DNA of 6,626 nucleotides from Solirubrobacteraceae bacterium (GTDB lineage: Bacteria; Actinomycetota; Thermoleophilia; Solirubrobacterales; Solirubrobacteraceae), in NCBI GenBank assembly GCA_030149625.1, contig JASLHP010000258.1, forward strand, positions 1 to 6,626, written 5' to 3'. The translations under genes and the position numbers were made by a program. Positions 1 to 5,662 of the stretch are shown here, in pieces. The notes under the pieces are model-generated. The model was not told the origin of the DNA. It saw only the letters and a program-made list of their open reading frames with translations, and searched no databases. The stretch's first letter is position 1. The number at the start of each line of letters is the position of its first letter.

Positions 1-263
1 TCGTCCCGGCGCCGCCTGGCCAGTCGGCGCCTGAGCGTGCGCGCGAGCTCCTCGCTCACGTCCGGCTCGTGCGTGAGCGCCGCGAACAGGTGCGTCAGCG
101 CCTGCGCTTGATCGGGACCCAAGGGGATGCACCAGGCACGCTCCGCCGGGTCCCAGCGACGACCCGGGATCGCGCGCAGCAGCTGGCGCAGACCCTCGTC
201 GTAAGGGAAGCGCAGCACAGCCTCGTCGCGGGCAAGCGTGGCGGAGAACGGCGCAGCGAACAT
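1..263 (-). CDS. Partial protein with HARP-like N-terminal domain (possible helicase)
   Basis: This is an open minus-strand frame that starts at an ATG (261-263) and leaves the window at its left edge, so only the first 87 residues are visible. A GTG two codons upstream (267-269) is an alternative start. An in-frame TAG lies about 50 bases further up, and no clear Shine-Dalgarno sequence is visible. Residues ~17-45 contain LRFPYDEGLRQLLRAIPGRR followed by WDPAERAWCIPLG. This resembles the HARP-type module (F-Y-D-x-L, P-G-x-R-W-D, x-W-x-h-P) found at the N-terminus of SMARCAL1-like and some bacterial SNF2/DEAD-type helicases, where it binds DNA. The fragment ends in an arginine-rich stretch (RRRLARRRRD) that looks like a linker. 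The helicase part, if any, lies outside the window, so the product is inferred. It starts 46 bases after the stop of the flavoprotein gene on the same strand, so the two may be co-transcribed. Confidence 0.55.
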   Translation of the reverse strand, partial: MFAAPFSATLARDEAVLRFPYDEGLRQLLRAIPGRRWDPAERAWCIPLGPDQAQALTHLFAALTHEPDVSEELARTLRRRLARRRRD

Positions 264-309
264 GGGCACCGCACGATAGGCGTCGAGGGGGATGGCCGCG
301 GCGGTGTGT

Positions 310-1572
310 TCAAGCTAGGCTCGAGCGAGCGTTCAAGCTGGGAGATGGGACCTCCGTGCGCGCGCTTGCGCTCGCCGGCAGCTCGAGCCACCTGAGGCGA
401 TGCGCGCGGGCCTCGACCCGGTAGGGCTCTCCAGGCCGGCCCGCCAACCACGCCAATGCCCCGAGCCCTCGGATCGCCAAGCCGTGCAGGCCTCTCTCCG
501 CTTCGGGCTGGGGCAGTTCGCCGCAGAGCATTTTCTCGATCACGCCCCAGCCAAGCGGGCTGAGCACGCCTACCGCGACGGTCCGCGGCAGCCGGTCGAG
601 CGCGAGCTTCGCATCCCAACTGAAGCCCATTACCGCTCCGAGCTCGGCGATCACGGCGTGGCCGTAGCGCTCCAAGCCGGCAATCCGCCCCGCCAAGAAA
701 TCGAGCGCCGTCTCGGCCGCGAGCCTGGCGCTGAGGAACGCCGCGGACATGCCGTCTCCAAAGAGTGGGTCGACGAGCCCAGCCGCGTCGCCGACGAGCA
801 GCGCGCGTTCGCCGGCGAGAGCGCTGCCGGGACGCCGCGCCACCAGCCGGTAACCGCGCAGGCCCTCGACCTTGCCGCCCTCGAACGCGCAGCGCCGGCA
901 GAACGTCTTGAAGTGCTCGCGCAGACGCGGCCCCTCGCTTTGCCAGCCGCCAACGCCGACGTTGAGGTGGTCTTGCTTCGGGAAGACCCAACCGTAGCCA
1001 CCGAGGATCGTGCCAAGTTCGAGCGTCAGCATGCCCTGCCAGCGCTCGGGATCGGCCACGCCATGGGGCAGGTTGCCCTCGAGCGCGACGCCGTACACAT
1101 GCTCGCCGCCCAGCCCGAGCGATCGTGCGCTGGTGCCGTTGACGCCGTCGGCGCCGATCAGCAGCTCGGCGCCGACCCACCTGCCATCGACGCGCGCTCC
1201 GTGCTCGGAGATGTCGCTTACCTTCACTCCATCGCGAAACGTGGCTCCGAGAGCGGTTGCCTGCTCGACCAGGAAGTGGTCGAGCCTGCGGCGCTGAGTC
1301 ATGTAGGCAAGCAGTCGATGCCGGCCGTAGCGCACGCCACGATGGCCGCGGAAGCGAAACTCGATGCGGTCCACGGCATGCTCGACGATCGGCTCGATGT
1401 CGCAGGGCAGCTCACGCAAGGCACGCACCGTCACACCGCCGCCGCACGGCTTATCACGTGGAAATCGGGCCCTGTCGAGGAGCAAGACACGTACGCCAGC
1501 GCGCGCGAGGCGGCAGGCCGTGGTCGAACCGGCGGGACCAGCGCCGATGACGACTACGTCGAAATGCTCCAC
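310..1572 (-). CDS. Geranylgeranyl reductase family FAD-dependent oxidoreductase
   Basis: A 420-aa flavoprotein of the geranylgeranyl reductase / UbiH-like family. Such enzymes reduce isoprenoid double bonds, for example in the menaquinone tail (MenJ type) or in geranylgeranyl lipids, or act as FAD monooxygenases. Visible motifs are the N-terminal dinucleotide fold VVVIGAGPAGSTTACRLARA (residues ~7-26) with the acidic LLLDR end of its second strand; the family signature RDKPCGGG (39-46); GADG (140-143), the second FAD contact; YGWVFPK (193-199); and GDAAGLVDPLFGDGM (261-275), which binds FAD ribityl/phosphate. The length matches the usual ~400 aa. The last ~25 residues are low-complexity (ASASARTEVPSPS) and probably disordered. 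The start is the GTG at 1570-1572, because an in-frame TAG lies 12 bases upstream and the FAD fold begins right after. Shine-Dalgarno pairing is poor. It follows the SRPBCC gene on the same strand after 160 bases. The exact substrate cannot be read from the sequence; a quinone or lipid isoprenoid is the most likely. Confidence 0.9.
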   Translation of the reverse strand: MEHFDVVVIGAGPAGSTTACRLARAGVRVLLLDRARFPRDKPCGGGVTVRALRELPCDIEPIVEHAVDRIEFRFRGHRGVRYGRHRLLAYMTQRRRLDHFLVEQATALGATFRDGVKVSDISEHGARVDGRWVGAELLIGADGVNGTSARSLGLGGEHVYGVALEGNLPHGVADPERWQGMLTLELGTILGGYGWVFPKQDHLNVGVGGWQSEGPRLREHFKTFCRRCAFEGGKVEGLRGYRLVARRPGSALAGERALLVGDAAGLVDPLFGDGMSAAFLSARLAAETALDFLAGRIAGLERYGHAVIAELGAVMGFSWDAKLALDRLPRTVAVGVLSPLGWGVIEKMLCGELPQPEAERGLHGLAIRGLGALAWLAGRPGEPYRVEARAHRLRWLELPASASARTEVPSPSLNARSSLA

Positions 1573-1673
1573 CTGGCGATCCTAAGGCGCTGGTCGCGCA
1601 GCGTTCGCGCGTGAGCGCCAGCTCGCGATTCGCCGAGCAATCTGGCGACGGACGATGCGTTCACTGTTTCTGG

Positions 1674-1689
1674 CGTGCGGAGCCGCACG
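1674..1689 (-). terminator. GC-rich hairpin after the SRPBCC gene (weak terminator candidate)
   Basis: CGTGCGG (1674-1680) and CCGCACG (1683-1689) are perfect inverted arms around two bases. In RNA this folds as a 6-bp stem with a four-base loop. It begins 43 bases downstream of the SRPBCC stop and lies ~100 bases before the flavoprotein start. No T-tract follows on the minus strand, so it is not a classical intrinsic terminator. It may attenuate, protect the 3' end, or be chance in GC-rich DNA. Confidence 0.25.
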
Positions 1690-1732
1690 GCTTCGAATCG
1701 GCCAACTGCACGCGCGCGGAGCGCGCACCCGC

Positions 1733-2164
1733 TCAGGCGTCGCGTTCGACCTTTGGCAGCGCCTGCGTGATCGAGCGCGTCAGCGCCGCGCGCACCAACA
1801 GCGCGAGCCCCGGGATCCGCGAGGCGAGGCGGATGTCATATGAGAAGCGCGTGCCGCCGCCGGCGCTCGGCGCGAACTCCATCGTGCCGACGTGACCTCG
1901 CAGCGGCGAGCCCTTGGTGATGCGATAGACGATCCTCGTCGAGGGCGCGAACTCGGTGACCGTCTCCTCGAACGGCGCCAGCACTCCGATCTGCAGTCGC
2001 CGCGCCGAGCCCACGCCATTGCGCTCGCCGTCGCCGCCGTCGCGCAGGCGCGTCACCTTCGCACCGAACACAGCCGCCAGGTTCTCGTGCTCGGACAGGT
2101 GCGCGAAGATGCGCTCCGGCGGCTTGGCGAAGTCGTGCTCGATGCGAACGTGGTGGGCGCGCAC
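1733..2164 (-). CDS. SRPBCC family protein (polyketide cyclase/dehydrase-like lipid-binding fold)
   Basis: A 143-aa protein that reads as a START-like SRPBCC fold, a helix-grip barrel that binds hydrophobic ligands. Visible signs are the opening strand and helix pattern HVRIEHDFAKPPERIFAHLS (residues 5-24), typical of the family's 'xxxxPxExVFxxLsD' start; a central alternating strand region IVYRITKGSPLRGHVGTMEF (78-97); GGGTRFSYDIRL (102-113); and a long C-terminal helix ALLVRAALTRSITQALPKVE (121-140). The length is standard. No catalytic motif is visible, so ligand and activity are unknown. The start is the GTG at 2162-2164. No ATG, GTG or TTG precedes it in frame back to the previous stop, and no strong Shine-Dalgarno is seen. 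It precedes the isoprenoid-reductase-like flavoprotein on the same strand, so a role in lipid or isoprenoid handling is possible but is inference only. An in-frame stop of an upstream coding-like tail sits 10 bases before this start. Confidence 0.8.
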   Translation of the reverse strand: MRAHHVRIEHDFAKPPERIFAHLSEHENLAAVFGAKVTRLRDGGDGERNGVGSARRLQIGVLAPFEETVTEFAPSTRIVYRITKGSPLRGHVGTMEFAPSAGGGTRFSYDIRLASRIPGLALLVRAALTRSITQALPKVERDA

Positions 2165-2174
2165 GCGTTGGAGC

Positions 2175-2285
2175 CTATTGCGTGAACGGAAGCTCGAGCG
2201 TCGTCGACAGCCACGCGGCGACGGTCTTCGCTAGCGCGGTCTTCGCTTCGCTAGCACGGTCTTCGCTTCGACCAAGGAGAAGGAG
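2175..2285 (-). other. Open, coding-like tail in frame after the channel gene stop
   Basis: Downstream of the channel stop (TAG at 2286-2288), the same minus-strand frame stays open for 36 codons to a TAG at 2175-2177. The last ~24 codons read SEAKTALAKTVAAWLSTTLE followed by LPFTQ. Over that part the third positions are mostly G or C, as in the real genes here, and the translation lacks the arginine-rich look of shadow frames. No ATG, GTG or TTG lies in this frame, so it is not an independent gene as it stands. It may be a decayed gene end, a lost C-terminal extension of the channel, or chance. It overlaps the 20-bp tandem repeat, whose unit length breaks any reading frame. Confidence 0.25.
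2222..2270. repeat. 20-bp direct tandem repeat, about 2.5 copies
   Basis: The unit CGGTCTTCGCTTCGCTAGCA/G occurs complete at 2237-2256. It occurs as a 5-base-deleted copy at 2222-2236, which lacks one CTTCG, and as a 14-base partial copy at 2257-2270. The array lies between the channel stop and the SRPBCC start, about 58 bases upstream of the latter. The unit contains the palindrome GCTAGC. The unit length is two helical turns, compatible with repeated operator sites, but a slippage-type duplication is equally possible. Confidence 0.85.
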
Positions 2286-3329
2286 CTACCTGTTGAGCGG
2301 CGCCAGCAGCCCTTCGAGGCGCTCCAGCGTCGCCGGCGTGCCCATCGCGATGATCAGGTCGCCGGGCAGCAGCGCGGTCTCCGCCGGGGGCTGGGGTTGG
2401 AAGTCCGCGCCGCGGCGCACGCCGACGATCATCGAGTCGCCGCGAATGTCGCCGACCGTCTGGCCCAACCCCTCGCTGCCGTCGCCCACGGGGATCTCGG
2501 CCATGCTGTATTCCGCGTCCACGTCGACGACGCCGCTCAACTGCGGGTGCAGCGCCAGCCGCGCCATCTCCGTGCCGCTCGCCTTGTAGGGGGAGATGAC
2601 GCGATCGGCGCCCGCGCGCTTGAGCTTCTTCTCGGTGTCCTCGATCGCGGCGCGCGCGACGATCGGGATGTCCGCGCGCAGCTCGCGCGCCGTCAGCGTG
2701 ATGAACACGTTGTTCGCATCCGAGTCGGCGCAAGCGATGATCGAGCGCGCGCGCTCGATTCCCGCTTGCAGCAACACCACGTCATCCGATGCATCGCCTT
2801 CGATGAAGCTGATGCCGAGGCCCTCCGCGCGGTGGCGGTTCTCGTTGCCCGCGTCCACGACCACGTAGCTCGCGCGCGCCGCGCGCAGGTCGCGCTCGAC
2901 CTGGCGGCCCACGCGACCGAAGCCGCAAATGATGTGGTGGTCGGTCAGCGAGTCGATCGTCTTCTGCATGCGCCGCGCTCCCAACAGGTCACCTACGTGT
3001 CCCGCCACGAAGAACTCGGCGACCGTGGCGAGTGCGTAGAAGAGCGTACCGACGCCCAGCACGATCAGCAGCACCTCGATGACCTGCCCTGCGACCGTGT
3101 GCGGCTGCGGGAAGCCGCCCACGGTCGCCGCGGTGTCGAGCGCCCAGCGAAAGCCGTACCAGAGACCCACGCCCTCGGTCAGCACTAGGCCCACCGCGCC
3201 CAAGAACAGCAGCCACGCGACCGTCAGGCCGAGCAGCGCGATGCGCCGCAGAAAGATCGTCAGCTGACGATGCGAGGGTGCGATCAAGCGCTCGGGGGCA
3301 CGATGCAGCAGGCGGTCGAGGTTCGACAC
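2286..3329 (-). CDS. Potassium channel family protein with RCK (TrkA-N/TrkA-C) domains, atypical filter
   Basis: A 347-aa inner-membrane ion channel subunit of the two-TM plus RCK type (MthK/Kch-like). TM1 spans ~27-50 (IALLGLTVAWLLFLGAVGLV) and a pore helix ~58-68 (WYGFRWALDTA). The filter position reads ATVGGFPQP (68-76) where classical K+ channels have TVGYGD. TM2 spans ~82-108 (QVIEVLLIVLGVGTLFYALA onward). The RCK_N Rossmann domain runs ~131-260, with IICGFGRVGRQV (GxGxxG), an acidic VVVDAGNEN strand end for nucleotide binding, and GDASDDVVLLQAGIERARSI. TrkA_C covers ~275-345 (MAEIPVGDGSEGLGQ to LPGDLIIAMG). The protein should tetramerise and be gated by nucleotide or ion binding to RCK. 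The start is the GTG at 3327-3329, with no convincing Shine-Dalgarno; a TATAAG box just upstream suggests a very short leader. The altered filter makes K+ selectivity uncertain. The family assignment is firm. Confidence 0.9.
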   Translation of the reverse strand: MSNLDRLLHRAPERLIAPSHRQLTIFLRRIALLGLTVAWLLFLGAVGLVLTEGVGLWYGFRWALDTAATVGGFPQPHTVAGQVIEVLLIVLGVGTLFYALATVAEFFVAGHVGDLLGARRMQKTIDSLTDHHIICGFGRVGRQVERDLRAARASYVVVDAGNENRHRAEGLGISFIEGDASDDVVLLQAGIERARSIIACADSDANNVFITLTARELRADIPIVARAAIEDTEKKLKRAGADRVISPYKASGTEMARLALHPQLSGVVDVDAEYSMAEIPVGDGSEGLGQTVGDIRGDSMIVGVRRGADFQPQPPAETALLPGDLIIAMGTPATLERLEGLLAPLNR

Positions 3330-3339
3330 GAGTGCCGCT

Positions 3340-3345
3340 CTTATA
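3340..3345 (-). promoter_or_regulatory. Candidate -10 box (TATAAG) for the channel gene
   Basis: On the minus strand TATAAG, within TGTATAAG, stands out in GC-rich DNA 10 bases before the GTG start. Transcription would begin about 4 bases before the start codon, giving a nearly leaderless mRNA. That fits the lack of a Shine-Dalgarno and is common in actinobacteria. Possible -35 elements are badly spaced: TTGACG at 3359-3364 leaves 13 bases and TTGTCA at 3367-3372 leaves 21. The call therefore rests mainly on the -10 box. Confidence 0.3.
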
Positions 3346-3386
3346 CAGCGCGCGCGGGCGTCAACCTGACAAGCGCGGCTGTGGGG

Positions 3387-3636
3387 CTATTCGTAGACGA
3401 ACTGATCGTCCGGTGGATTGGCCGCGCTCTTGGCCTTGCCGACCGCGGCGATCACGTCGACCGCTCCCGCCGCTCACCGGCTGTTTCGTCACTTTCGGCG
3501 CTTTTTCTTCGCTCACGGCCGGGCTCGCTCCGCCCGCGATACGCGCCGACGCCGAGCCGCTCAGCACTCCCAGCGCCAGCGTCGCGAACAACGCGACGAG
3601 CATTGCCACATGGGCTGCCCTGGTCGTCCGTGCCAC
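3387..3636 (-). CDS. Small secreted hypothetical protein, reading frame broken near 3467
   Basis: It starts at a GTG (3634-3636) preceded by a near-perfect Shine-Dalgarno GGAGGG eight bases upstream. The N-terminus is a clear signal peptide: basic ARTTR, hydrophobic core VAMLVALFATLALGVL, and a SASA cleavage site near residue 31. It is followed by a short polar linker (SPAVSEEKAPKVTKQPVSG). As written, the frame continues 91 codons to 3361. From ~residue 57 it turns arginine-rich with poor third-position GC, like a shadow frame. The neighbouring frame is GC3-rich from the same point and reads AVDVIAAVGKAKSAANPPDD then QFVYE, stopping at TAG 3387-3389. Removing one G from the GGG run at 3466-3468 joins the two into an 82-aa protein. 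I infer a one-base insertion, either a sequencing error or a real mutation. Function is unknown; no family is recognised. Its likely destination is outside the cytoplasmic membrane. Confidence 0.55.
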
Positions 3637-3806
3637 GCGCGTCCCTCCCGTGTCGCCCTCGTGTCGCCGCCGCGAGTCAGAGACAGGTACCAGCGCGTTA
3701 TCGGCGGATCAAAAGCGACTGACCGGATCGTCACATCCCGACGCCCGGGGCGCGCCGAGTCATCGGCGCTCGCGCAGCCAATGCACATGTAGTCGCGACT
3801 CGTGCG
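3637..3806. other. 170-base intergenic region
   Basis: This lies between the stop of the DUF4349 gene and the start of the small secreted protein, both on the minus strand. It should hold the terminator of the former and the promoter of the latter. I see one hairpin (3752-3769, listed separately) and a minus-strand TTGATC followed 17 bases later by TACCTG, which matches a -10 box poorly. An open minus frame here (3561-3788) has a cysteine- and tryptophan-rich, non-protein-like translation and is not called. Confidence 0.5.
3752..3769 (-). terminator. Hairpin downstream of the ECF/DUF4349 operon
   Basis: GCGCCGA (3752-3758) and TCGGCGC (3763-3769) form a perfect 7-bp stem with a four-base loop. 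It lies 37 bases beyond the stop of the DUF4349 gene on the minus strand. There is no T-tract, so it would be an atypical or Rho-assisted terminator. Placement at the end of the operon is the main support. Confidence 0.35.
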
Positions 3807-4997
3807 TCAACGCCGCAGCGCCCGCTCGCGCGCGTAGCGGCGCCAACCCCGATACGCGCCCATCAGCGCGGCGAGCGACAGCGCCAGCGGCACGAGCGCC
3901 GCGGCCGCGATCACCAGCACGATCGCGGCCACCGTCAGCACGCGCGTCGCGTCGTGCAAGCCGCGACGCAGCGTCAAGCCTTCGTCGCTGGCCCGCGCGT
4001 TGCCGAGAACCGTCACTTCGACTTCCGCGGTGCTCGCGCGCTCGGACACCGCCCGTAGCGATGCGCGGGCCTGCGCGATCGTGCCGCGCGCCTGCGCGAG
4101 CCGTTCGCGCAGGCTGTCGATCTCGCCTTCCGTCGTCGCCTTCGCCAGCGCCCGCAACAGCGCCGCGCGTTCGGCGCTCGCGTCGGCCAGGCGCTGGCGC
4201 GCCGAGTCGTATGAGCTCGTGATGTCCTGCAACGACTGGCTCTCCGAGCTCACCGGCGCGAGGTGCGCGATCGATGCCAGCGCCGCGGCCAGCCGCGCGC
4301 TCGGCAGCCGCAACGTGAGCGTCGCTTCGCTGGAGCCCTGCTGCTGAACCTGCACGTGCGAATCCTGCACGAAGCCTTCGTCACGTACCGCCAGACGCGC
4401 CACGTCGTCGGAGATCTTCTGGACTTCGGCCGCCGTCGCCGTCAGGCTCACCATCGCCGCCAGCTGCTGCACGCGTCCAGGCGTCGCGCCCGCGGACTCG
4501 GATGCGGTGCCCGCGGGCTCGGACGCCGCGCGTACCGGCCCCGTCGCCCGCGGGGCGGGACCGGCCTGCGGGGCCGGACCGGCCTGCGGGCGAGTCGATC
4601 GTCTCGGTTGCCCAAAGCCGACGACGACCGCCGCCACGACGAGCGCCGCCACCAGCACGCTGGCGAGCGCCAGTCTGGGATGGCCAAGCGTGGGCAGCGA
4701 CGCCAGCCGCCGAGCCCGCGACCCAGAGACAGCCGCGGAGGTGTCCGCCGCGCCGTCCTCGGCACCAGCGCAGACGACCTCCGAGGGAGTGCGCGCGCGT
4801 AGCGCGAGCTCGCGTTCCAGGTGGAGCATCCACGCCGGCGTCGCCGGCGGCGCCAGCGAGCGCACGTCCTCGCGCAGCCCGCGCCACGCATCGGCCTGAG
4901 GTCCTTGCGCGCCACCGTCCAGCGCCGCATCGAGCTCGGCTACCCAGACGTCCTCTGCGGGCACGTCCTCGCCGCCAGGAAACAGGACGAATCTCAT
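3807..4997 (-). CDS. Membrane protein with DUF4349 domain, putative anti-sigma/sensor partner
   Basis: A 396-aa protein. The start is ATG 4995-4997, chosen because a strong GAGGAGG sits just upstream and the ATG overlaps the sigma-factor stop as ATGA, indicating translational coupling. The same frame is open far upstream, but that is shadow of the sigma gene. Layout: residues 1-~108 are soluble and probably cytoplasmic (EDVWVAELDAALDGG, then WRGLREDVRSLAPPATPAWM), resembling the helical start of anti-sigma proteins but with a single Cys (C76) and no HxxxCxxC zinc motif. TM1 is ~109-128 (LALASVLVAALVVAAVVVGF). An Ala/Pro linker ~131-172 includes a doubled QAGPAP. DUF4349 follows at ~175-333, with a predicted coiled coil at ~262-322 (SYDSARQRLADASAERAALL; EIDSLRERLAQARGTIAQAR). 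The C-terminal TM is ~352-380, followed by a basic tail (RGWRRYARERALRR). It likely senses an envelope signal and holds or releases the neighbouring sigma factor; the domain assignment is good, the role inferred. Confidence 0.8.
   Translation of the reverse strand: MRFVLFPGGEDVPAEDVWVAELDAALDGGAQGPQADAWRGLREDVRSLAPPATPAWMLHLERELALRARTPSEVVCAGAEDGAADTSAAVSGSRARRLASLPTLGHPRLALASVLVAALVVAAVVVGFGQPRRSTRPQAGPAPQAGPAPRATGPVRAASEPAGTASESAGATPGRVQQLAAMVSLTATAAEVQKISDDVARLAVRDEGFVQDSHVQVQQQGSSEATLTLRLPSARLAAALASIAHLAPVSSESQSLQDITSSYDSARQRLADASAERAALLRALAKATTEGEIDSLRERLAQARGTIAQARASLRAVSERASTAEVEVTVLGNARASDEGLTLRRGLHDATRVLTVAAIVLVIAAAALVPLALSLAALMGAYRGWRRYARERALRR
4558..4590. repeat. 15-bp direct repeat (18-bp period) inside the linker of the DUF4349 gene
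   Basis: GGACCGGCCTGCGGG occurs at 4558-4572 and again at 4576-4590. The 18-base period preserves the frame and encodes the doubled QAGPAP in the extracytoplasmic Ala/Pro linker. This is consistent with linker growth by in-frame slippage, with no separate regulatory meaning. Confidence 0.8.
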
Positions 4998-5572
4998 GCG
5001 ACCTCCTCGCGGTCTAGTTCGGCGCAGCATTCGCGCAACCGTGTCAGCGCGCGGTGGACACGGGTGCCGGCGTTGCTCTCGCTGATGCCCAGAGCTCGCG
5101 CCAACTCCGCGTGGTAGAGCTGCCCGTGGAACTTCAACAGCACGACCTCCCGCTCGCGCAGCGGCAGTGCCGCGAGCGCTGCGCGCACCGTCGCGCGGCG
5201 CTCTACGCGCTCGAACGCGTCGTCGGTATCGCCACGAGCCCCCGCCCGACTCGCGCGTGCAGCCGTGACGCGCGTCTCGCGCAAGCTCGCGCGCTCGTGA
5301 TCGAGCTCGTGCTCCGGACGGCGCCGGCGGCGACGCAACTCGTCCAGTGCCGCATTGCGCGCGATCGCGAACAGCCATGCGCGCGGCGTGCCGCGGCTGG
5401 GATCCAGACGCTCACGCGAGCGATACAGGCGCTCGAACGCGAGCGCCGTCACGTCCTCGGCCGCCGAGCGCTCTCCCAGCAGCGAGATCGCGTATGCGTG
5501 CACGTCGCCCGCGCATTCGCGAAACAGCGCTTCGAATACGCCTGCGCTCATGGGGTCGTCGCAACCGCTCAT
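4994..5572 (-). CDS. RNA polymerase sigma factor, ECF subfamily (sigma-70 region 2 and 4)
   Basis: A 192-aa ECF-type sigma factor that would direct core RNA polymerase to a small set of promoters. Region 2 spans ~12-85: VFEALFRECAGDVHAYA, then GERSAAEDVTALAFERLYR (the E-D-V-x-x-x-x-F core-binding helix) and AWLFAIARNAALDELRRRRR (-10 recognition helix). A charged, unconserved linker follows (~86-125). Region 4 spans ~129-182: AALAALPLREREVVLLKFHG, then LYHAELARALGISESNAGTR and VHRALTRLRE, a helix-turn-helix for the -35 element. There is no extra C-terminal domain. The start is taken at ATG 5570-5572, with AAGG almost adjacent; ATG 5549-5551, seven codons in, is a real alternative. Its stop overlaps the DUF4349 gene start as ATGA, so the two are almost certainly one operon. 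ECF genes are often autoregulated, so its target promoter may be in the divergent spacer to its right. Confidence 0.92.
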   Translation of the reverse strand: MSGCDDPMSAGVFEALFRECAGDVHAYAISLLGERSAAEDVTALAFERLYRSRERLDPSRGTPRAWLFAIARNAALDELRRRRRRPEHELDHERASLRETRVTAARASRAGARGDTDDAFERVERRATVRAALAALPLREREVVLLKFHGQLYHAELARALGISESNAGTRVHRALTRLRECCAELDREEVA

Positions 5573-5662
5573 ACCTTAACTACGCCGGCGCTTGCGGTTG
5601 ATCACACGAGCTCGCTGGACGGTGGATGTAATTCCCGACGCTGAGCCGGACAATAAGAGCTT
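5573..5662. promoter_or_regulatory. Divergent promoter region between two ECF sigma operons
   Basis: A 90-base spacer separates the starts of two oppositely transcribed sigma-factor genes, so it must drive both or be covered by longer leaders. Minus-strand TTGTCC (5648-5653) is followed after 17 bases by TACATC (5625-5630), a weak sigma-70-like pair giving a leader of about 45 bases for the leftward operon. Small palindromes occur at 5583-5590 (CGCCGGCG) and 5607-5614 (CGAGCTCG). No convincing GGAAC-type ECF -35 or rightward promoter is seen; any of these matches could be chance. Confidence 0.5.

Noticed and set aside
309..340. Repeated TTCAAGCT with a CTCGAGCG-type core at the end of the flavoprotein gene
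   Set aside because: The two 8-base copies lie in and just after the coding end; too short and without context to call a site.
400..1614. 404-codon plus-strand open frame opposite the flavoprotein
   Set aside because: It is the mirror of a gene with unmistakable FAD motifs; the translation has no recognisable fold.
1674..1725. Possible tRNA, because of a TTCGAAT string near a hairpin
   Set aside because: No T-arm stem flanks it, and there is no acceptor or anticodon arm; only a simple hairpin is present.
2249..2285. Terminator after the channel gene
   Set aside because: Only a 4-bp GGTC/GACC stem can be formed and there is no T-tract.
2271..2300. Plus-strand AAGGAGAAGGAG resembling a strong ribosome site
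   Set aside because: The plus frame that follows is antisense to the channel C-terminus and has a shadow-type translation.
2397..3188. Long plus-strand open frame (263 codons) opposite the channel gene
   Set aside because: It is antisense to a clear channel/RCK gene; the translation is His/Arg/Ala/Val-rich with no domain, a typical high-GC shadow.
3278..4222. 314-codon plus-strand frame
   Set aside because: It spans several minus-strand genes and an intergenic region, with a Ser/Arg/Ala-rich, low-complexity translation.
4998..5378. N-terminal extension of the DUF4349 gene into the sigma-factor gene
   Set aside because: The frame is open but arginine-rich; the ATG at 4997 has a GAGGAGG site and the ATGA overlap, so the longer start is not credible.
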